From: JAFECT01 sp964432415
Lineage (GTDB): Bacteria; Pseudomonadota; Alphaproteobacteria; Caulobacterales; Caulobacteraceae
Reading direction: 5' to 3'
Length of the DNA: 64,000 nucleotides
Assembly: GCA_964432415.1 (NCBI GenBank)
Contig: CAYSNW010000014.1
Span: forward strand, 7,574-71,573
A program made the translations under genes and the position numbers. How positions within the stretch are numbered: the first letter of the stretch is position 1; each line of letters starts with the position of its first letter. The notes beneath the pieces were generated by a model, which worked only from the letters and a program-made list of their open reading frames with translations, had not been told where the DNA came from and did no database searches. Below, one piece after another: positions 34,004 to 41,968 of this stretch.

Positions 34004-34789
34004 GTGCGACCCTTCGACGTCAACCGCGCCATCGTCCGCCAGCCCGCCGAAACGGTCGTGGATGGCCTGCGCGCCGGCGACCAGGCGTCCCCGACCTATG
34101 GCGGCGTCGCGCGCGAGCACGCCGCCTATGTCGCCGCGCTCATGGCCGCGGGCCTTGAGGTCACCCGGCTCCCTCCGCTCCCGGCCTTTCCCGACTCCGT
34201 CTTCGTCGAGGATCCGGCCCTGGTGTTCACGCAAGGCGCGATTCTGCTGAGGCCCGGCGCGCCTTCGCGGGAGGGGGAGGCGGTGGAACTGGAATCGGCC
34301 CTGCGCGACGCCTTCGAAACCGTGCTGCCCCTGACCTCCGGCTACGCCGACGGTGGCGACGTGCTGGTGACGTCCGAACGGGTGTTCGTCGGTCTGTCCG
34401 GCCGCACCGACCGGACCGGGGCTGCGTGCCTGGTCGAGCTACTGGGGCGCCTGGGACGGCGCGCCGTGGCGGTCGAGACGCCGGCCGGCGTGCTGCATTT
34501 CAAGTCCGCCTCGTCCCTGGTCGATGAGGAGACGGTGCTGGCCACGCCGCGCCTGGCCGCGTCCGGCGTGTTCGACGGCCTTCGCCTCCTGCTCACGCCG
34601 GAGGGAGAAGACGGCGCCGCCAATGCGCTGCGGCTGAACGATACGGTGCTGATCGCCGCCGGCTATCCGCGGACGCGGGAGATGTTGGAACGACACGGTC
34701 TGGAGGTCGTCGCGCTGGAGACGGGCGAGATCGCGAAGATCGATGCGGGGCTGAGCTGCATGTCGCTCCGGTGGCAGGCGGCCGGCTAG
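34004..34789 (+). CDS. N-dimethylarginine dimethylaminohydrolase-like (DDAH)
   Basis: The 261-residue guanidino-group hydrolase starts at GTG 34004 with GGGGGTAGGG upstream. The catalytic Cys is in DAGLSCMSLRW close to the C-terminus and the His in LHFKSASS; FVEDPALVF and the GGDVL loop fit substrate binding. Such enzymes turn dimethylarginine or arginine-like substrates into citrulline and an amine. At 261 residues it matches DDAH and is shorter than arginine deiminase. A physiological substrate in this organism is not evident. Confidence 0.88.
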   Translation: MRPFDVNRAIVRQPAETVVDGLRAGDQASPTYGGVAREHAAYVAALMAAGLEVTRLPPLPAFPDSVFVEDPALVFTQGAILLRPGAPSREGEAVELESALRDAFETVLPLTSGYADGGDVLVTSERVFVGLSGRTDRTGAACLVELLGRLGRRAVAVETPAGVLHFKSASSLVDEETVLATPRLAASGVFDGLRLLLTPEGEDGAANALRLNDTVLIAAGYPRTREMLERHGLEVVALETGEIAKIDAGLSCMSLRWQAAG

Positions 34790-34801
34790 GGCGGATTTGT
34801 C

Positions 34802-34833
34802 TTGATTTTTCGACCAATGTTCGCTATATGTTC
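34802..34833 (+). promoter_or_regulatory. LexA-type box over a promoter
   Basis: GTTC at 34819-34822 and GTTC at 34830-34833 are separated by exactly 7 bases, the alphaproteobacterial LexA (SOS) operator. It overlaps a plausible promoter: TTGATT at 34802-34807 and TATATG at 34825-34830 with 17 bases between. Downstream lies only a tiny possible gene, since the next real gene points the other way. Confidence 0.55.
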
Positions 34834-34860
34834 CAGACTGGTCTGGAGAGAAACGCCGCC

Positions 34861-34947
34861 GTGCCGAAGTCGATTTCGCCTCTGTCGATGACTGACCCGA
34901 AGGGCGCGTCCTGGACCGGGGACGTCACCGATAATACGGTTGATTAA
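34861..34947 (+). CDS. Possible tiny SOS-controlled peptide
   Basis: A 28-residue frame from GTG 34861 to TAA 34947 (VPKSISPLSMTDPKGASWTG and eight more residues), with GGAGAG about 10 bases upstream. An in-frame ATG at 34828, inside the LexA box, would extend it to 39 residues. It has no hydrophobic segment, so it does not resemble SidA, the SOS-induced membrane division inhibitor of Caulobacter. The only support is position behind the LexA-type promoter; it may be non-coding. Confidence 0.3.
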   Translation: MPKSISPLSMTDPKGASWTGDVTDNTVD

Positions 34948-35015
34948 CGGTGCGAATACGGTGGGCCGACGCTTCCGAAGGGGACGCCGCGGCGGCGTAA
35001 ATCACTCCCGAGGTG

Positions 35016-35420
35016 TCACCGTTTCGCCACGGTCCGCGTCACCACACAGGCCACGGTCGCGGCGACCCCGCTGACGAACATCCCCCACCCCAGGTCGGCC
35101 AGGGTCACCGTCGTGGACCACACCTTCAACGTCGCCTGGTTGGTCAGGTCGTAGGTCCCGTAGGCGAACAGGCCGAACAGCACGCCGTTGAGCAGGGCCT
35201 TGCTCCAGTCGCCCGCCTTCACCGCCGGCCAGACCGCGAACCAGTTCAGGCCGGTGAGGTACAGGACGTAGAAGGCCACGGCCGGACCGATTCTCAGGCT
35301 GTCGCCAAGCAAGGCTCCGATCGCCGGCTGGTACAGCCAGGCGCGGGTGTTGCTCAGCCACAGGAAGTCCATGGCGCAGAAGGCGAGCGCGGTGGCGATC
35401 CAGGCGATGGCGGGCCGCAC
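35016..35420 (-). CDS. DUF2177 family membrane protein
   Basis: The 134-residue protein has four transmembrane segments and the DUF2177 hallmarks: AMDFLWL near residue 18, FYVLYLTGLNWFAVWPA, and the GLFAYGTYDLTNQATLKVW signature. The start is GTG 35420, 5 bases after the methyltransferase stop, so it is co-transcribed. In Rhodobacter-type genomes this family is encoded with the RpoE-ChrR regulon and cyclopropane-synthase-like genes, which is the context here. Its biochemical role is unknown. Confidence 0.9.
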   Translation of the reverse strand: MRPAIAWIATALAFCAMDFLWLSNTRAWLYQPAIGALLGDSLRIGPAVAFYVLYLTGLNWFAVWPAVKAGDWSKALLNGVLFGLFAYGTYDLTNQATLKVWSTTVTLADLGWGMFVSGVAATVACVVTRTVAKR

Positions 35421-35425
35421 GGAGC

Positions 35426-36457
35426 TCAGCCCTTTGCGGGCTTGAGCAGATAGTGGCTGACCGCCCACTCGCGCCCGCCGCTGTCGCCGAACAGCCCGGC
35501 GGTGGCCAGGAAGAACAGCCGCCAGCGCTGCTCCCACAGCCTGGCGTCCTTGCCGTAGGTCTCCTTCAGGATCGGACGGATCTCGTCGATGCGGCGGTCG
35601 AAATTGGCCAGCCAGTCCATCGCGGTGCGGGCATAGTTGGTCCCGTTCCACACCCGGTCGGCCTCGACCTCGAACAGGTCGGGGAACTGCCGCATCAGGT
35701 TGTGGCTGGGCATGATGCCGCCGGTGAAGAAGTGCTGGGCGATCCAGTCGGACTTGTCGTTCTGGTCGAAACGATAGGGCGAGGACCGGTGGGTGAAGAC
35801 ATGGATGAAAACGCGCCCCTCCGGCCGTACCCAGGTCCTCACCCGCTCCAGCAGGGCGCGCCAGTTGGACATGTGTTCGAACATCTCCACTGACACGACC
35901 CGGTCGAAGCGGTCGGCCGTCTCGAACGCGTTCATGTCGCAGGTGATGACCTTCAGGTTCTTCAGCCCCCGGTCCGCCGCGCGCGCCTCGATGTGGCGCC
36001 GCTGGCCGTGCGAGTTGGACACCGCTGTGATCCGCGCATTGGGATAGTGTTGGGCCATCCACAGCGACAGCGATCCCCAGCCGCAGCCCAGCTCCAGGAT
36101 GTCCTGGCCGTCCTTGAGCCCTGCGAAGGCGCAGGTCTGCTTCAGGGCGTCGGCCTCGGCCTGGCCAAGCGTGTCGGCGCCGTCCTCGTAGAAGCAGCAG
36201 CTGTATTTCAGGTGGGGGCCCAGCGCCCGTTCGAAGAAGCCCGCCGGCACCTCATAGTGCTGGCTGTTGGCCGCCTCGACGTGCTCAGCGATGGGCCGGC
36301 CGCGCATGTCCTCGGCAAAGCGCGCCTCGATGTCGGCGGGCGGGCTGGCCAGCCGCCGCCGCGCCCCGGCCACCAGCCAGGCCACCGCCTGACGGCGCAG
36401 GAAGTCCGGAACCGGCGCGGCCTCGAAGGCCTGCACGGTGGTGGCGAGAAGCGTCAT
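35426..36457 (-). CDS. Cyclopropane-fatty-acid-synthase-like methyltransferase
   Basis: A 343-residue SAM-dependent methyltransferase with the SAM loop LELGCGWGSLS at 121-131, and HYEVPAGFFERALGP and KYSCCFYED before it as in the CFA synthase family. It should add a methylene or methyl group to unsaturated acyl chains in phospholipids, a membrane response to oxidants. It is the first gene of a pair with DUF2177. The upstream gap holds a palindromic repeat element, and I see no TGATCC-N16-CGTA promoter directly upstream. Confidence 0.9.
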   Translation of the reverse strand: MTLLATTVQAFEAAPVPDFLRRQAVAWLVAGARRRLASPPADIEARFAEDMRGRPIAEHVEAANSQHYEVPAGFFERALGPHLKYSCCFYEDGADTLGQAEADALKQTCAFAGLKDGQDILELGCGWGSLSLWMAQHYPNARITAVSNSHGQRRHIEARAADRGLKNLKVITCDMNAFETADRFDRVVSVEMFEHMSNWRALLERVRTWVRPEGRVFIHVFTHRSSPYRFDQNDKSDWIAQHFFTGGIMPSHNLMRQFPDLFEVEADRVWNGTNYARTAMDWLANFDRRIDEIRPILKETYGKDARLWEQRWRLFFLATAGLFGDSGGREWAVSHYLLKPAKG

Positions 36458-36504
36458 CGACGGAACTCCTTGGGTCTGGAACAGCGTCAGATCGAAATCA
36501 GGGT

Positions 36505-36693
36505 CTTTCCCCCCTCGCGGGGGAAGGTGGCGACGTCAGGAGCCGGATGGGGGGCGGCGCAACCGGCTGGAGCTTGAGAACCGCGCCTGTGAGCGGCTTT
36601 GAGGGACCGGGGGGATCGCGCGACCTCGGCCGACGTGACCGCGGCCCCCCATCCGAGCCCTTCGGGCCCACCTTCCCCCTCGTGGAGGGAAGG
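36505..36693. repeat. Palindromic REP/MITE-like repeat, copy 1
   Basis: A 189-bp element that fills most of the gap between the methyltransferase and DUF1295 genes. Its two ends are imperfect inverted repeats of about 55 bp, each starting with a CTTCCCCCTCG-type hairpin and ending near GGATGGGGGGC. The middle differs from copy 2 at 42024-42169. Each end can also fold into a small hairpin of its own. Confidence 0.8.
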
Positions 36694-36714
36694 ACGTGAA
36701 TTCTACGCTTGAAC

Positions 36715-37539
36715 TCATGGACGTCGCCTCGGCGGCAGCGGCACGAAGGCCGAAGTCCGGGCCTGGTAGTCGCGCCAGAGGTCGCCGCGGCTGGCCAGCA
36801 TGGTGCGTTCCAGCGCGGGAACCCCGGTGCCGAAGCGCAGGATCAGGAACATCACCACCGGCGCGGTCAGCGACCACCAGCTCATCGGGTCGGCGGGGTG
36901 GAAGGCGATGGCCGGCCAGGCCAGCCACACGATCCATTCGAAGAAGTAGTTGGGATGCCGCGACCAGGCCCACAGGCCCTGGTCCATCACCTTGCCCTTG
37001 TTGGCGGGATCGGCGCGAAAGCGGTTCATCTGGCCGTCGGCGACGGCTTCGCCCCCGACCGCGACCAGCCAGATCAGGGCGGCCATGGCGTCGCGCAGGC
37101 TGAGCGACGGCGCCGGATCGCGCGCCGCCAGGATCACCGACACCGACAGGATCGCCGCCGCCGGCACCTGGATCAGGGCGAAGATCAGAAGGTTGCGCTG
37201 ATAGGCCTTGCCCCACTTCTGGCGCAGGCCCGCATAGCGGGTGTCCTCATGCGGCGACTTCGCTACCCGAAGCGCGATGTAGCCGCCCAGGCGAAGGGCC
37301 CAGAGCGCGATCAGCACGGCCACCAGCATCTGGCGCGGGCTCGTCGCGACATCTTCTTCCGGCGGGACCAGGGCGGCGATGGCCAGCAGCCCTCCGGTCC
37401 CGAAGGTCCAGAACACGTCGACCCAGCCGGTGTTGCGCGCGGCCGCCTGGAACAGCCAGGCCAGGCCCATGACGCCGGCCATGCCCAGGAACACGCAGCC
37501 GATCAGTTCGGGCAGCGCCATCGGCGTCTGAAAGATCAT
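36715..37539 (-). CDS. DUF1295 (steroid 5-alpha-reductase-like) membrane protein
   Basis: The 274-residue protein has about seven transmembrane segments and the C-terminal signature of this family: DQGLWAWSRHPNYFFEW and a final TSAFVPLPPRR, like methyltransferases or reductases of the ICMT/5-alpha-reductase fold. The ATG at 37539 overlaps the ChrR stop by one base (TGATG), so it is the third gene of the rpoE-chrR transcript. The substrate is unknown; lipid modification under photooxidative stress is a reasonable inference from context. Confidence 0.9.
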   Translation of the reverse strand: MIFQTPMALPELIGCVFLGMAGVMGLAWLFQAAARNTGWVDVFWTFGTGGLLAIAALVPPEEDVATSPRQMLVAVLIALWALRLGGYIALRVAKSPHEDTRYAGLRQKWGKAYQRNLLIFALIQVPAAAILSVSVILAARDPAPSLSLRDAMAALIWLVAVGGEAVADGQMNRFRADPANKGKVMDQGLWAWSRHPNYFFEWIVWLAWPAIAFHPADPMSWWSLTAPVVMFLILRFGTGVPALERTMLASRGDLWRDYQARTSAFVPLPPRRRP

Positions 37540-38219
37540 CAGACCCCCGTCAGCGCCGCGACCACCCGGCCCAGCCGGTCGGCGGGCGCGATGCCGCCTT
37601 CGGAGGCGATCAGGCAGACGCAGCCGCCGTCGTCCATCTCGGCCGAGGGCTGGTGGGTCAGGTCGCTGTCGCACTCCACGAAGTCGCCGGGGCGGAAGAC
37701 GGTATCGCCGTCACGCAGGGCGCCGGACAGGACAAGGGTGAACTCAGGCCCGTGGTGGCTGTGCTTGAGCCCCTTCATGCCGCCGGGCACTCGCAGCAGA
37801 TAGACGCGGTCGCCGTCCTCGGTGTCGATGTCGACGGTCTGGACCCAGGCGCCGGGACCTATCCACCGCCGCCGGCGGAGCTTCAGGCGCTCCGCCAGCG
37901 GACGGTGGTCCCGGGGGGTATCCAGCAGGGGGGGGGAGACGGAGCCCCCCCGGGAGTTCAAGGGCTCAAGCGCCGGTTCGGGAGCGGCCTCGGGCCGCTC
38001 GATCCGGGCGAGCAGATGGGACAGGGCGTCGTCGGCCATCGCCGTGGGCGCCGCCTCGTCCAGCAGGTCGCCGCCGGCGGCCTCGAACAGGGCGACCGCG
38101 CGCCGGCAGGCCGGGCAGCGCTCCAGGTGCGCGGCGATGACGACATCGAAGCCGGGCTTCAACGTTCCGGCCGAATAGGCGGCCAGCACGGCGTCATCGG
38201 GATGGTGGGACGCACTCAC
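37539..38219 (-). CDS. chrR: ChrR-type zinc anti-sigma factor
   Basis: The 226-residue protein starts at GTG 38219 with a perfect GGAGGA site; the ATG at 38237 lacks one. With this start the zinc-binding anti-sigma domain carries H6, H31, C35 and C38, the same numbers as in Rhodobacter ChrR. The C-terminal cupin has HSHHGPE and THQP (H153, H155, E159, H189), all metal ligands intact. It binds and silences RpoE until singlet oxygen or peroxide releases it. It overlaps rpoE by 4 bases. A Gly/Ser/Pro insert sits in the linker (see repeat at 37928). Confidence 0.93.
   Translation of the reverse strand: MSASHHPDDAVLAAYSAGTLKPGFDVVIAAHLERCPACRRAVALFEAAGGDLLDEAAPTAMADDALSHLLARIERPEAAPEPALEPLNSRGGSVSPPLLDTPRDHRPLAERLKLRRRRWIGPGAWVQTVDIDTEDGDRVYLLRVPGGMKGLKHSHHGPEFTLVLSGALRDGDTVFRPGDFVECDSDLTHQPSAEMDDGGCVCLIASEGGIAPADRLGRVVAALTGV
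37928..37951. repeat. Short G/C palindrome inside chrR
   Basis: Nine Gs, an 8-base centre (AGACGGAG) and seven Cs form a hairpin with a 7-bp G-C stem. It encodes the SRGGSVSPPLLD segment between the zinc domain and the cupin. The run of Gs is also a likely slippage site. Confidence 0.75.
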
Positions 38220-38785
38220 AACAGATCCTCCAGGCATTCGCGCAGGCGGGCCATGGCCAGCCGGACGCGCGATTTCACCGTGCCCAACGGTATGCCGAGC
38301 TCGGTAGCGATCTCGGATTGCGGCTTCTCCTGGAAGAAGGACAGCCGGACCACCCGGGCCTGCTCCTCGGAGAGGGATTTCATGGCCTCACGCACGCGGC
38401 TGTCGCGCTCCGCGCCATAGACGATGGCGTCCGGCGGGGCCGAATCGTCGGCCTCCTCGACGTACTCCAGGGTGTAGGCCAGCGCCGAACGCTCGCGCCG
38501 GGCGGCGTCGATGCGCAGGTTCCTCGCGATGGTGAAGATCCAGGTCGAGGCGCCGGCGCGGCCGCGGTCGAAATAGGCCGCCTTGCGCCAGACCATCATC
38601 AGGGTTTCCTGCGCCAGGTCCTCGGCGGCCGCGGCGTTGGTCCCCAGGCTCAGGAGATAGCTCTTCACCCGCGGCGCGAACTGCTGGAACAGGCCGGCGA
38701 AGGCTGAGCGGTCCTGGCTTTCGGCCACGCGCACGATCAGGTCGGCGGGGTCCGGAGCGGCGGCGGTCGAGGATGCGCCCGTCAT
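38216..38785 (-). CDS. rpoE: ECF sigma factor RpoE (ChrR-controlled, ECF11-like)
   Basis: A 189-residue sigma-70 family ECF factor with region 2 (LFQQFAPRVKSYLLSLG, AEDLAQETLMMVWRKA, ASTWIFTIARNLRID) and region 4 (LSFFQEKPQSEIATELG, GTVKSRVRLAMARLR). The ATG at 38785 matches the family start; an ATG at 38893 would add a basic leader and would sit almost at the predicted transcription start. It directs the singlet-oxygen response with ChrR, and its own promoter (38901-38928) matches the one of the divergent operon, so it probably activates both. Confidence 0.93.
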   Translation of the reverse strand: MTGASSTAAAPDPADLIVRVAESQDRSAFAGLFQQFAPRVKSYLLSLGTNAAAAEDLAQETLMMVWRKAAYFDRGRAGASTWIFTIARNLRIDAARRERSALAYTLEYVEEADDSAPPDAIVYGAERDSRVREAMKSLSEEQARVVRLSFFQEKPQSEIATELGIPLGTVKSRVRLAMARLRECLEDLL

Positions 38786-38900
38786 CTCAGCCTCTACTGG
38801 CCGAGGAGCCGAACGGATCAGCCGGCCACGGACCTGGCGCCGGGGGGCGCTGCGGCTGTGGCTCACGATCTCGAAGGCGAAGGCCGTGCTCATGGACGCT

Positions 38901-38928
38901 GATACGCAAGCTCCGCCGCGCCGGATCA
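38901..38928 (-). promoter_or_regulatory. RpoE-type promoter for rpoE-chrR
   Basis: On the minus strand TGATCC (38928-38923), 16 bases, then CGTATC (38906-38901). This layout resembles the ECF11/RpoE class, and the same pair recurs on the other strand 37 bases away. Transcription would start near 38894, about 110 bases before the chosen rpoE start. Confidence 0.7.
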
Positions 38929-38964
38929 CCGGATGCGATTTTCTTTGCGCGATGAGCTTGGCGG

Positions 38965-38992
38965 TGATCCGCTGTCGTCCGTCCAGCGTAGT
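38965..38992 (+). promoter_or_regulatory. RpoE-type promoter for the FAD oxidoreductase operon
   Basis: TGATCC (38965-38970), 16 bases, then CGTAGT (38987-38992), about 60 bases before the FAD oxidoreductase start. The first box and the CGTA core equal those of the divergent rpoE promoter. Confidence 0.68.
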
Positions 38993-39054
38993 GATCGAGC
39001 CTGGCGGGAGGGACTATCCGGCGGGCGTTCCGTTTGCCCCGCGTCAGGATGGTC

Positions 39055-40377
39055 ATGACCTCCCAACCCCTCAACATCGCCGTCATCGGCTCCGGCATTT
39101 CGGGCATGTCCGCGGCCTGGCTCCTCAGCGAACGCCACAAAGTCACCGTCTATGAAAGCGCCGGACGGATCGGCGGTCACTCCAACACTGTGGACGCCGG
39201 ATCCGTACCCGTCGATACCGGTTTCATCGTCTTCAACGACGCCACCTACCCCAATCTGATCGCCCTGTTCGACCATCTGGGCGTGCCGACCAAGAAGTCG
39301 GACATGTCCTTCGCCGTTTCGCTCGACGACGGCAGGACCGAATATGCCGCCAAGGACCTGCTGGGCTTCCTGGCGCGGCCCTCGAACTTCTTCAGCCCCC
39401 GCTTCTGGTCGATGCTGGCGGACCTGGTGCGCTTCTATCACCGCGCGTCCAAGGACATCTCGCCCTCCCAGTCCGAGCTGATCACGCTGGGCGACTATCT
39501 CGACGCCGAGGGCTATGGCGAGCCGTTCCAGAACGACCACCTGCTTCCCCAGGCCGCCGCCATCTGGTCCGCCGCTCCGGACAAGATTCGCGACTACCCG
39601 GCCTGCGCCTTCGTGCGCTTCTTCGAAAACCACGGCCTGATGAAGTTCGTCGCCCGGCCCCAGTGGCGCACGGTCGACGGCGGCAGCCGCGCCTATGTCG
39701 AGCGCCTGACCGCGCGCTACCGCGACCGCACGCGGCTGGGCTGCGGGGTGAAGTCGATCCGCCGCCTGCCCGGTGGCGTCCACGTCCAGGACGTCCACGG
39801 CGGGGTCGAGCGATTCGATCAGGTGGTGGTCGCCACCCACGCCGACCAGGCCCTGGCCCTGCTTTCCGACCCGAGCCCGCGCGAGCGCGAACTGCTGGGC
39901 GCCTTCCGCTACACCAAGAACTTCGCCGTCCTGCACACAGACCCCAGCCTGATGCCGAAGCGCAAGGCCATGTGGTCCAGCTGGAACTACACCGGGCGCT
40001 CCAACGACACCGAGGTCTGTTCGGTCACCTACTGGATGAACCAGCTGCAGGGCCTGAAGACGTATGAGCCCCTGTTCGTCAGCCTCAACCCCTGGCGCGC
40101 GCCGGCGCCCGACAAGGTGATCTCCACCGAGCTCTACGAGCACCCCATGTTCGACGCCGCGGCCGTGCGGGCCCAGCGCCAGCTGTGGTCGCTGCAGGGG
40201 GTGAACAGCACCTGGTTCTGCGGAGCCCACTTCGGCTCCGGCTTCCACGAGGACGGGCTGCAGTCGGGCCTGGCGGTGGCCGAACAGCTGGGCGGGGTGC
40301 GCCGGCCGTGGAGCGTGGCCCACGAGAGCGGCCGCATCTGGCTCGAACCCCCGGCGGTGCTGGAGATCGCGGCCTGA
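39055..40377 (+). CDS. NAD(P)/FAD-dependent amine-oxidase-like flavoprotein
   Basis: The 440-residue flavoprotein has the dinucleotide motif IAVIGSGISGMSAAWLL, the second glycine-rich ESAGRIGGHSNTV and a DTGFIVFN segment, as in the COG2907 proteins of RpoE regulons. ATG 39055 is chosen for its AGGA site. It follows an RpoE-type promoter and overlaps the DUF1365 gene by one base. In Rhodobacter the equivalent gene is in the core singlet-oxygen regulon; an exact reaction is not established, and lipid oxidation or modification is likely. Confidence 0.9.
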   Translation: MTSQPLNIAVIGSGISGMSAAWLLSERHKVTVYESAGRIGGHSNTVDAGSVPVDTGFIVFNDATYPNLIALFDHLGVPTKKSDMSFAVSLDDGRTEYAAKDLLGFLARPSNFFSPRFWSMLADLVRFYHRASKDISPSQSELITLGDYLDAEGYGEPFQNDHLLPQAAAIWSAAPDKIRDYPACAFVRFFENHGLMKFVARPQWRTVDGGSRAYVERLTARYRDRTRLGCGVKSIRRLPGGVHVQDVHGGVERFDQVVVATHADQALALLSDPSPRERELLGAFRYTKNFAVLHTDPSLMPKRKAMWSSWNYTGRSNDTEVCSVTYWMNQLQGLKTYEPLFVSLNPWRAPAPDKVISTELYEHPMFDAAAVRAQRQLWSLQGVNSTWFCGAHFGSGFHEDGLQSGLAVAEQLGGVRRPWSVAHESGRIWLEPPAVLEIAA

Positions 40378-41159
40378 TGATCTTCGCCACCGCCCTGTTT
40401 CCCGGGATCGTGCGCCATGAGCGGCTGAGGCCCCGTGCTCACCGGCTGAAGTACGGCGTCTTCATGATGCTGTTCGACCTGGACGAGCTCAGCGACCTCA
40501 ACCGCCGCCTGCGCCTGTTCGGCTGGAACAAGGGCGCCCTGATCAGCTTCTTCGACAAGGACCACGGCGACCGCACCGGCGCGCCGCTGCGCCCCTGGGT
40601 CGAGCGCCAGCTCAAGCGCGCCGGGATCGAGCCCGACGGCGGCCCGATCCGGATCCTCGCAATGCCCCGGGTGCTGAACCACGTCTTCAACCCGATCAGC
40701 GTCTGGTTCTGCCACGCCCGCTCGGGCGCCCTGGTGGCCATGGTCTATGAGGTCAACAACACCTTCGGCGAGAGCCATAGCTATGTCATCCCGGCCGAGC
40801 CGGGCGCCGACGGCAGCGTCGAGCAGGCCTGCGCCAAGGCGCTCTACGTCTCGCCCTTCATGGACATGGACCTGGACTACGCCTTCCGCATCCGCCCGCC
40901 CGAGGCGAAGACCTCGGTGGCCATCCTGGTCAAGGACGCTCAGGGGCCGATGCTCACCGCCTCGTTCGCCGGCGACCGGCGCGAGCTCTCCGACGCGGCT
41001 CTGTTCCGAACCTGGCTGGCCCACCCGCTGCTCAGCCTCAAGGTCCTGGCCGGCATCCACTGGGAGGCCCTGTTCATCTGGCTCAAGGGCGTCGGCTTCC
41101 GCACCAATCCGAAGTTCGCCAAGCCGCCGGCGGTGGCGCCGGCGCAGCGAAACGCCTAA
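40377..41159 (+). CDS. DUF1365 family protein
   Basis: A 260-residue protein with the DUF1365 start (GIVRHERLRPRAHRLKYGVF), the MPRVLNHVFNPISVWFC motif and YEVNNTFGESHSY. It is almost always encoded next to the FAD protein and cyclopropane-synthase-like enzyme, suggesting one lipid-modifying pathway. The ATG overlaps the upstream stop by one base (TGATG), so translation is coupled. No catalytic mechanism is known. Confidence 0.92.
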   Translation: MIFATALFPGIVRHERLRPRAHRLKYGVFMMLFDLDELSDLNRRLRLFGWNKGALISFFDKDHGDRTGAPLRPWVERQLKRAGIEPDGGPIRILAMPRVLNHVFNPISVWFCHARSGALVAMVYEVNNTFGESHSYVIPAEPGADGSVEQACAKALYVSPFMDMDLDYAFRIRPPEAKTSVAILVKDAQGPMLTASFAGDRRELSDAALFRTWLAHPLLSLKVLAGIHWEALFIWLKGVGFRTNPKFAKPPAVAPAQRNA

Positions 41160-41198
41160 GCAGGAGGCGTCGTCCACCGCACCGGGCCCCGCCTTTCG

Positions 41199-41966
41199 AT
41201 GAGCCAGGATCCGCCGCCCTCCAGGGGCCCCAAGCTCACCGCCTACCGGCTCGCGAGCGACAATCCCGTCGAGATCCGCCCCGCGCCGCTCGAGCGCGAC
41301 TGGATGAACGCCACCAACGAGCGCTTCGCTTACCGCTGCCTGCCGCTGAACATCGCCAACGCCCATGGCTGGGAGTTGATCAATCCGGTCTCCTTCTCCG
41401 CCGGCTGGACCGGCGAGAACGGCACCGACGCCATCCTGATCGGCGCTGAGGGCGGCGCGACGGCGCCCGCCGTCAGCCACTTCGGCTACGGCGTCCTGAC
41501 CTTCCATGTGCCGCTGCTGTTTCGCACCGAGCCCGGCTGGGACCTGATGGTGCAGGGCCCGGTCAACCGGCCCAAGGACGGGGTTTCGGCCCTGGCCGGG
41601 GTGGTGGAAACCGACTGGGCGCCCTTCAGCTTCACCATGAACTGGGCCTTCACCCGCCCCGGAACCCTGATCCGCTTCGCCGCGGGCGAGCCCTTCTGCC
41701 ACCTGTTCCCCGTGCGCCGGGGCGAGCTGGAATCGATGGCGCCGGAGCTGCTCGACATCTCGGTCGAGCCGGAGCTCAAGGCCCAGTACGAGGCCTGGTC
41801 GCGCGACCGCGACGGCTTCAACGCCGACCTGCACCGCGCGGGCTCCGCCGCCCAGGCCGAGCGCTGGCAGAAGAACTACTACAAGGGCCTCGACCCCGAA
41901 GGCCGCCCCGCGGCCGCCGACGACCACCGCACCCGCGTGCGGCTGAAGCCGTTCAAGAAGGCCTAG
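41199..41966 (+). CDS. DUF6065 family protein
   Basis: The 255-residue protein (LTAYRLASDNPVEIRPAPLE near the start) is rich in aromatic residues, with ANAHGWELINP, FGYGVLTFHVPLLFRTEPGW and NWAFTRPGTLIRFAAGEPFC. There is no signal peptide or membrane segment. I recognise it as DUF6065-like, a family of unknown function. It lies 39 bases after DUF1365 and 2 bases before the glycosidase-like gene, so it is in the same transcript and perhaps under RpoE. Confidence 0.75.
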   Translation: MSQDPPPSRGPKLTAYRLASDNPVEIRPAPLERDWMNATNERFAYRCLPLNIANAHGWELINPVSFSAGWTGENGTDAILIGAEGGATAPAVSHFGYGVLTFHVPLLFRTEPGWDLMVQGPVNRPKDGVSALAGVVETDWAPFSFTMNWAFTRPGTLIRFAAGEPFCHLFPVRRGELESMAPELLDISVEPELKAQYEAWSRDRDGFNADLHRAGSAAQAERWQKNYYKGLDPEGRPAAADDHRTRVRLKPFKKA

Positions 41967-41968
41967 AC

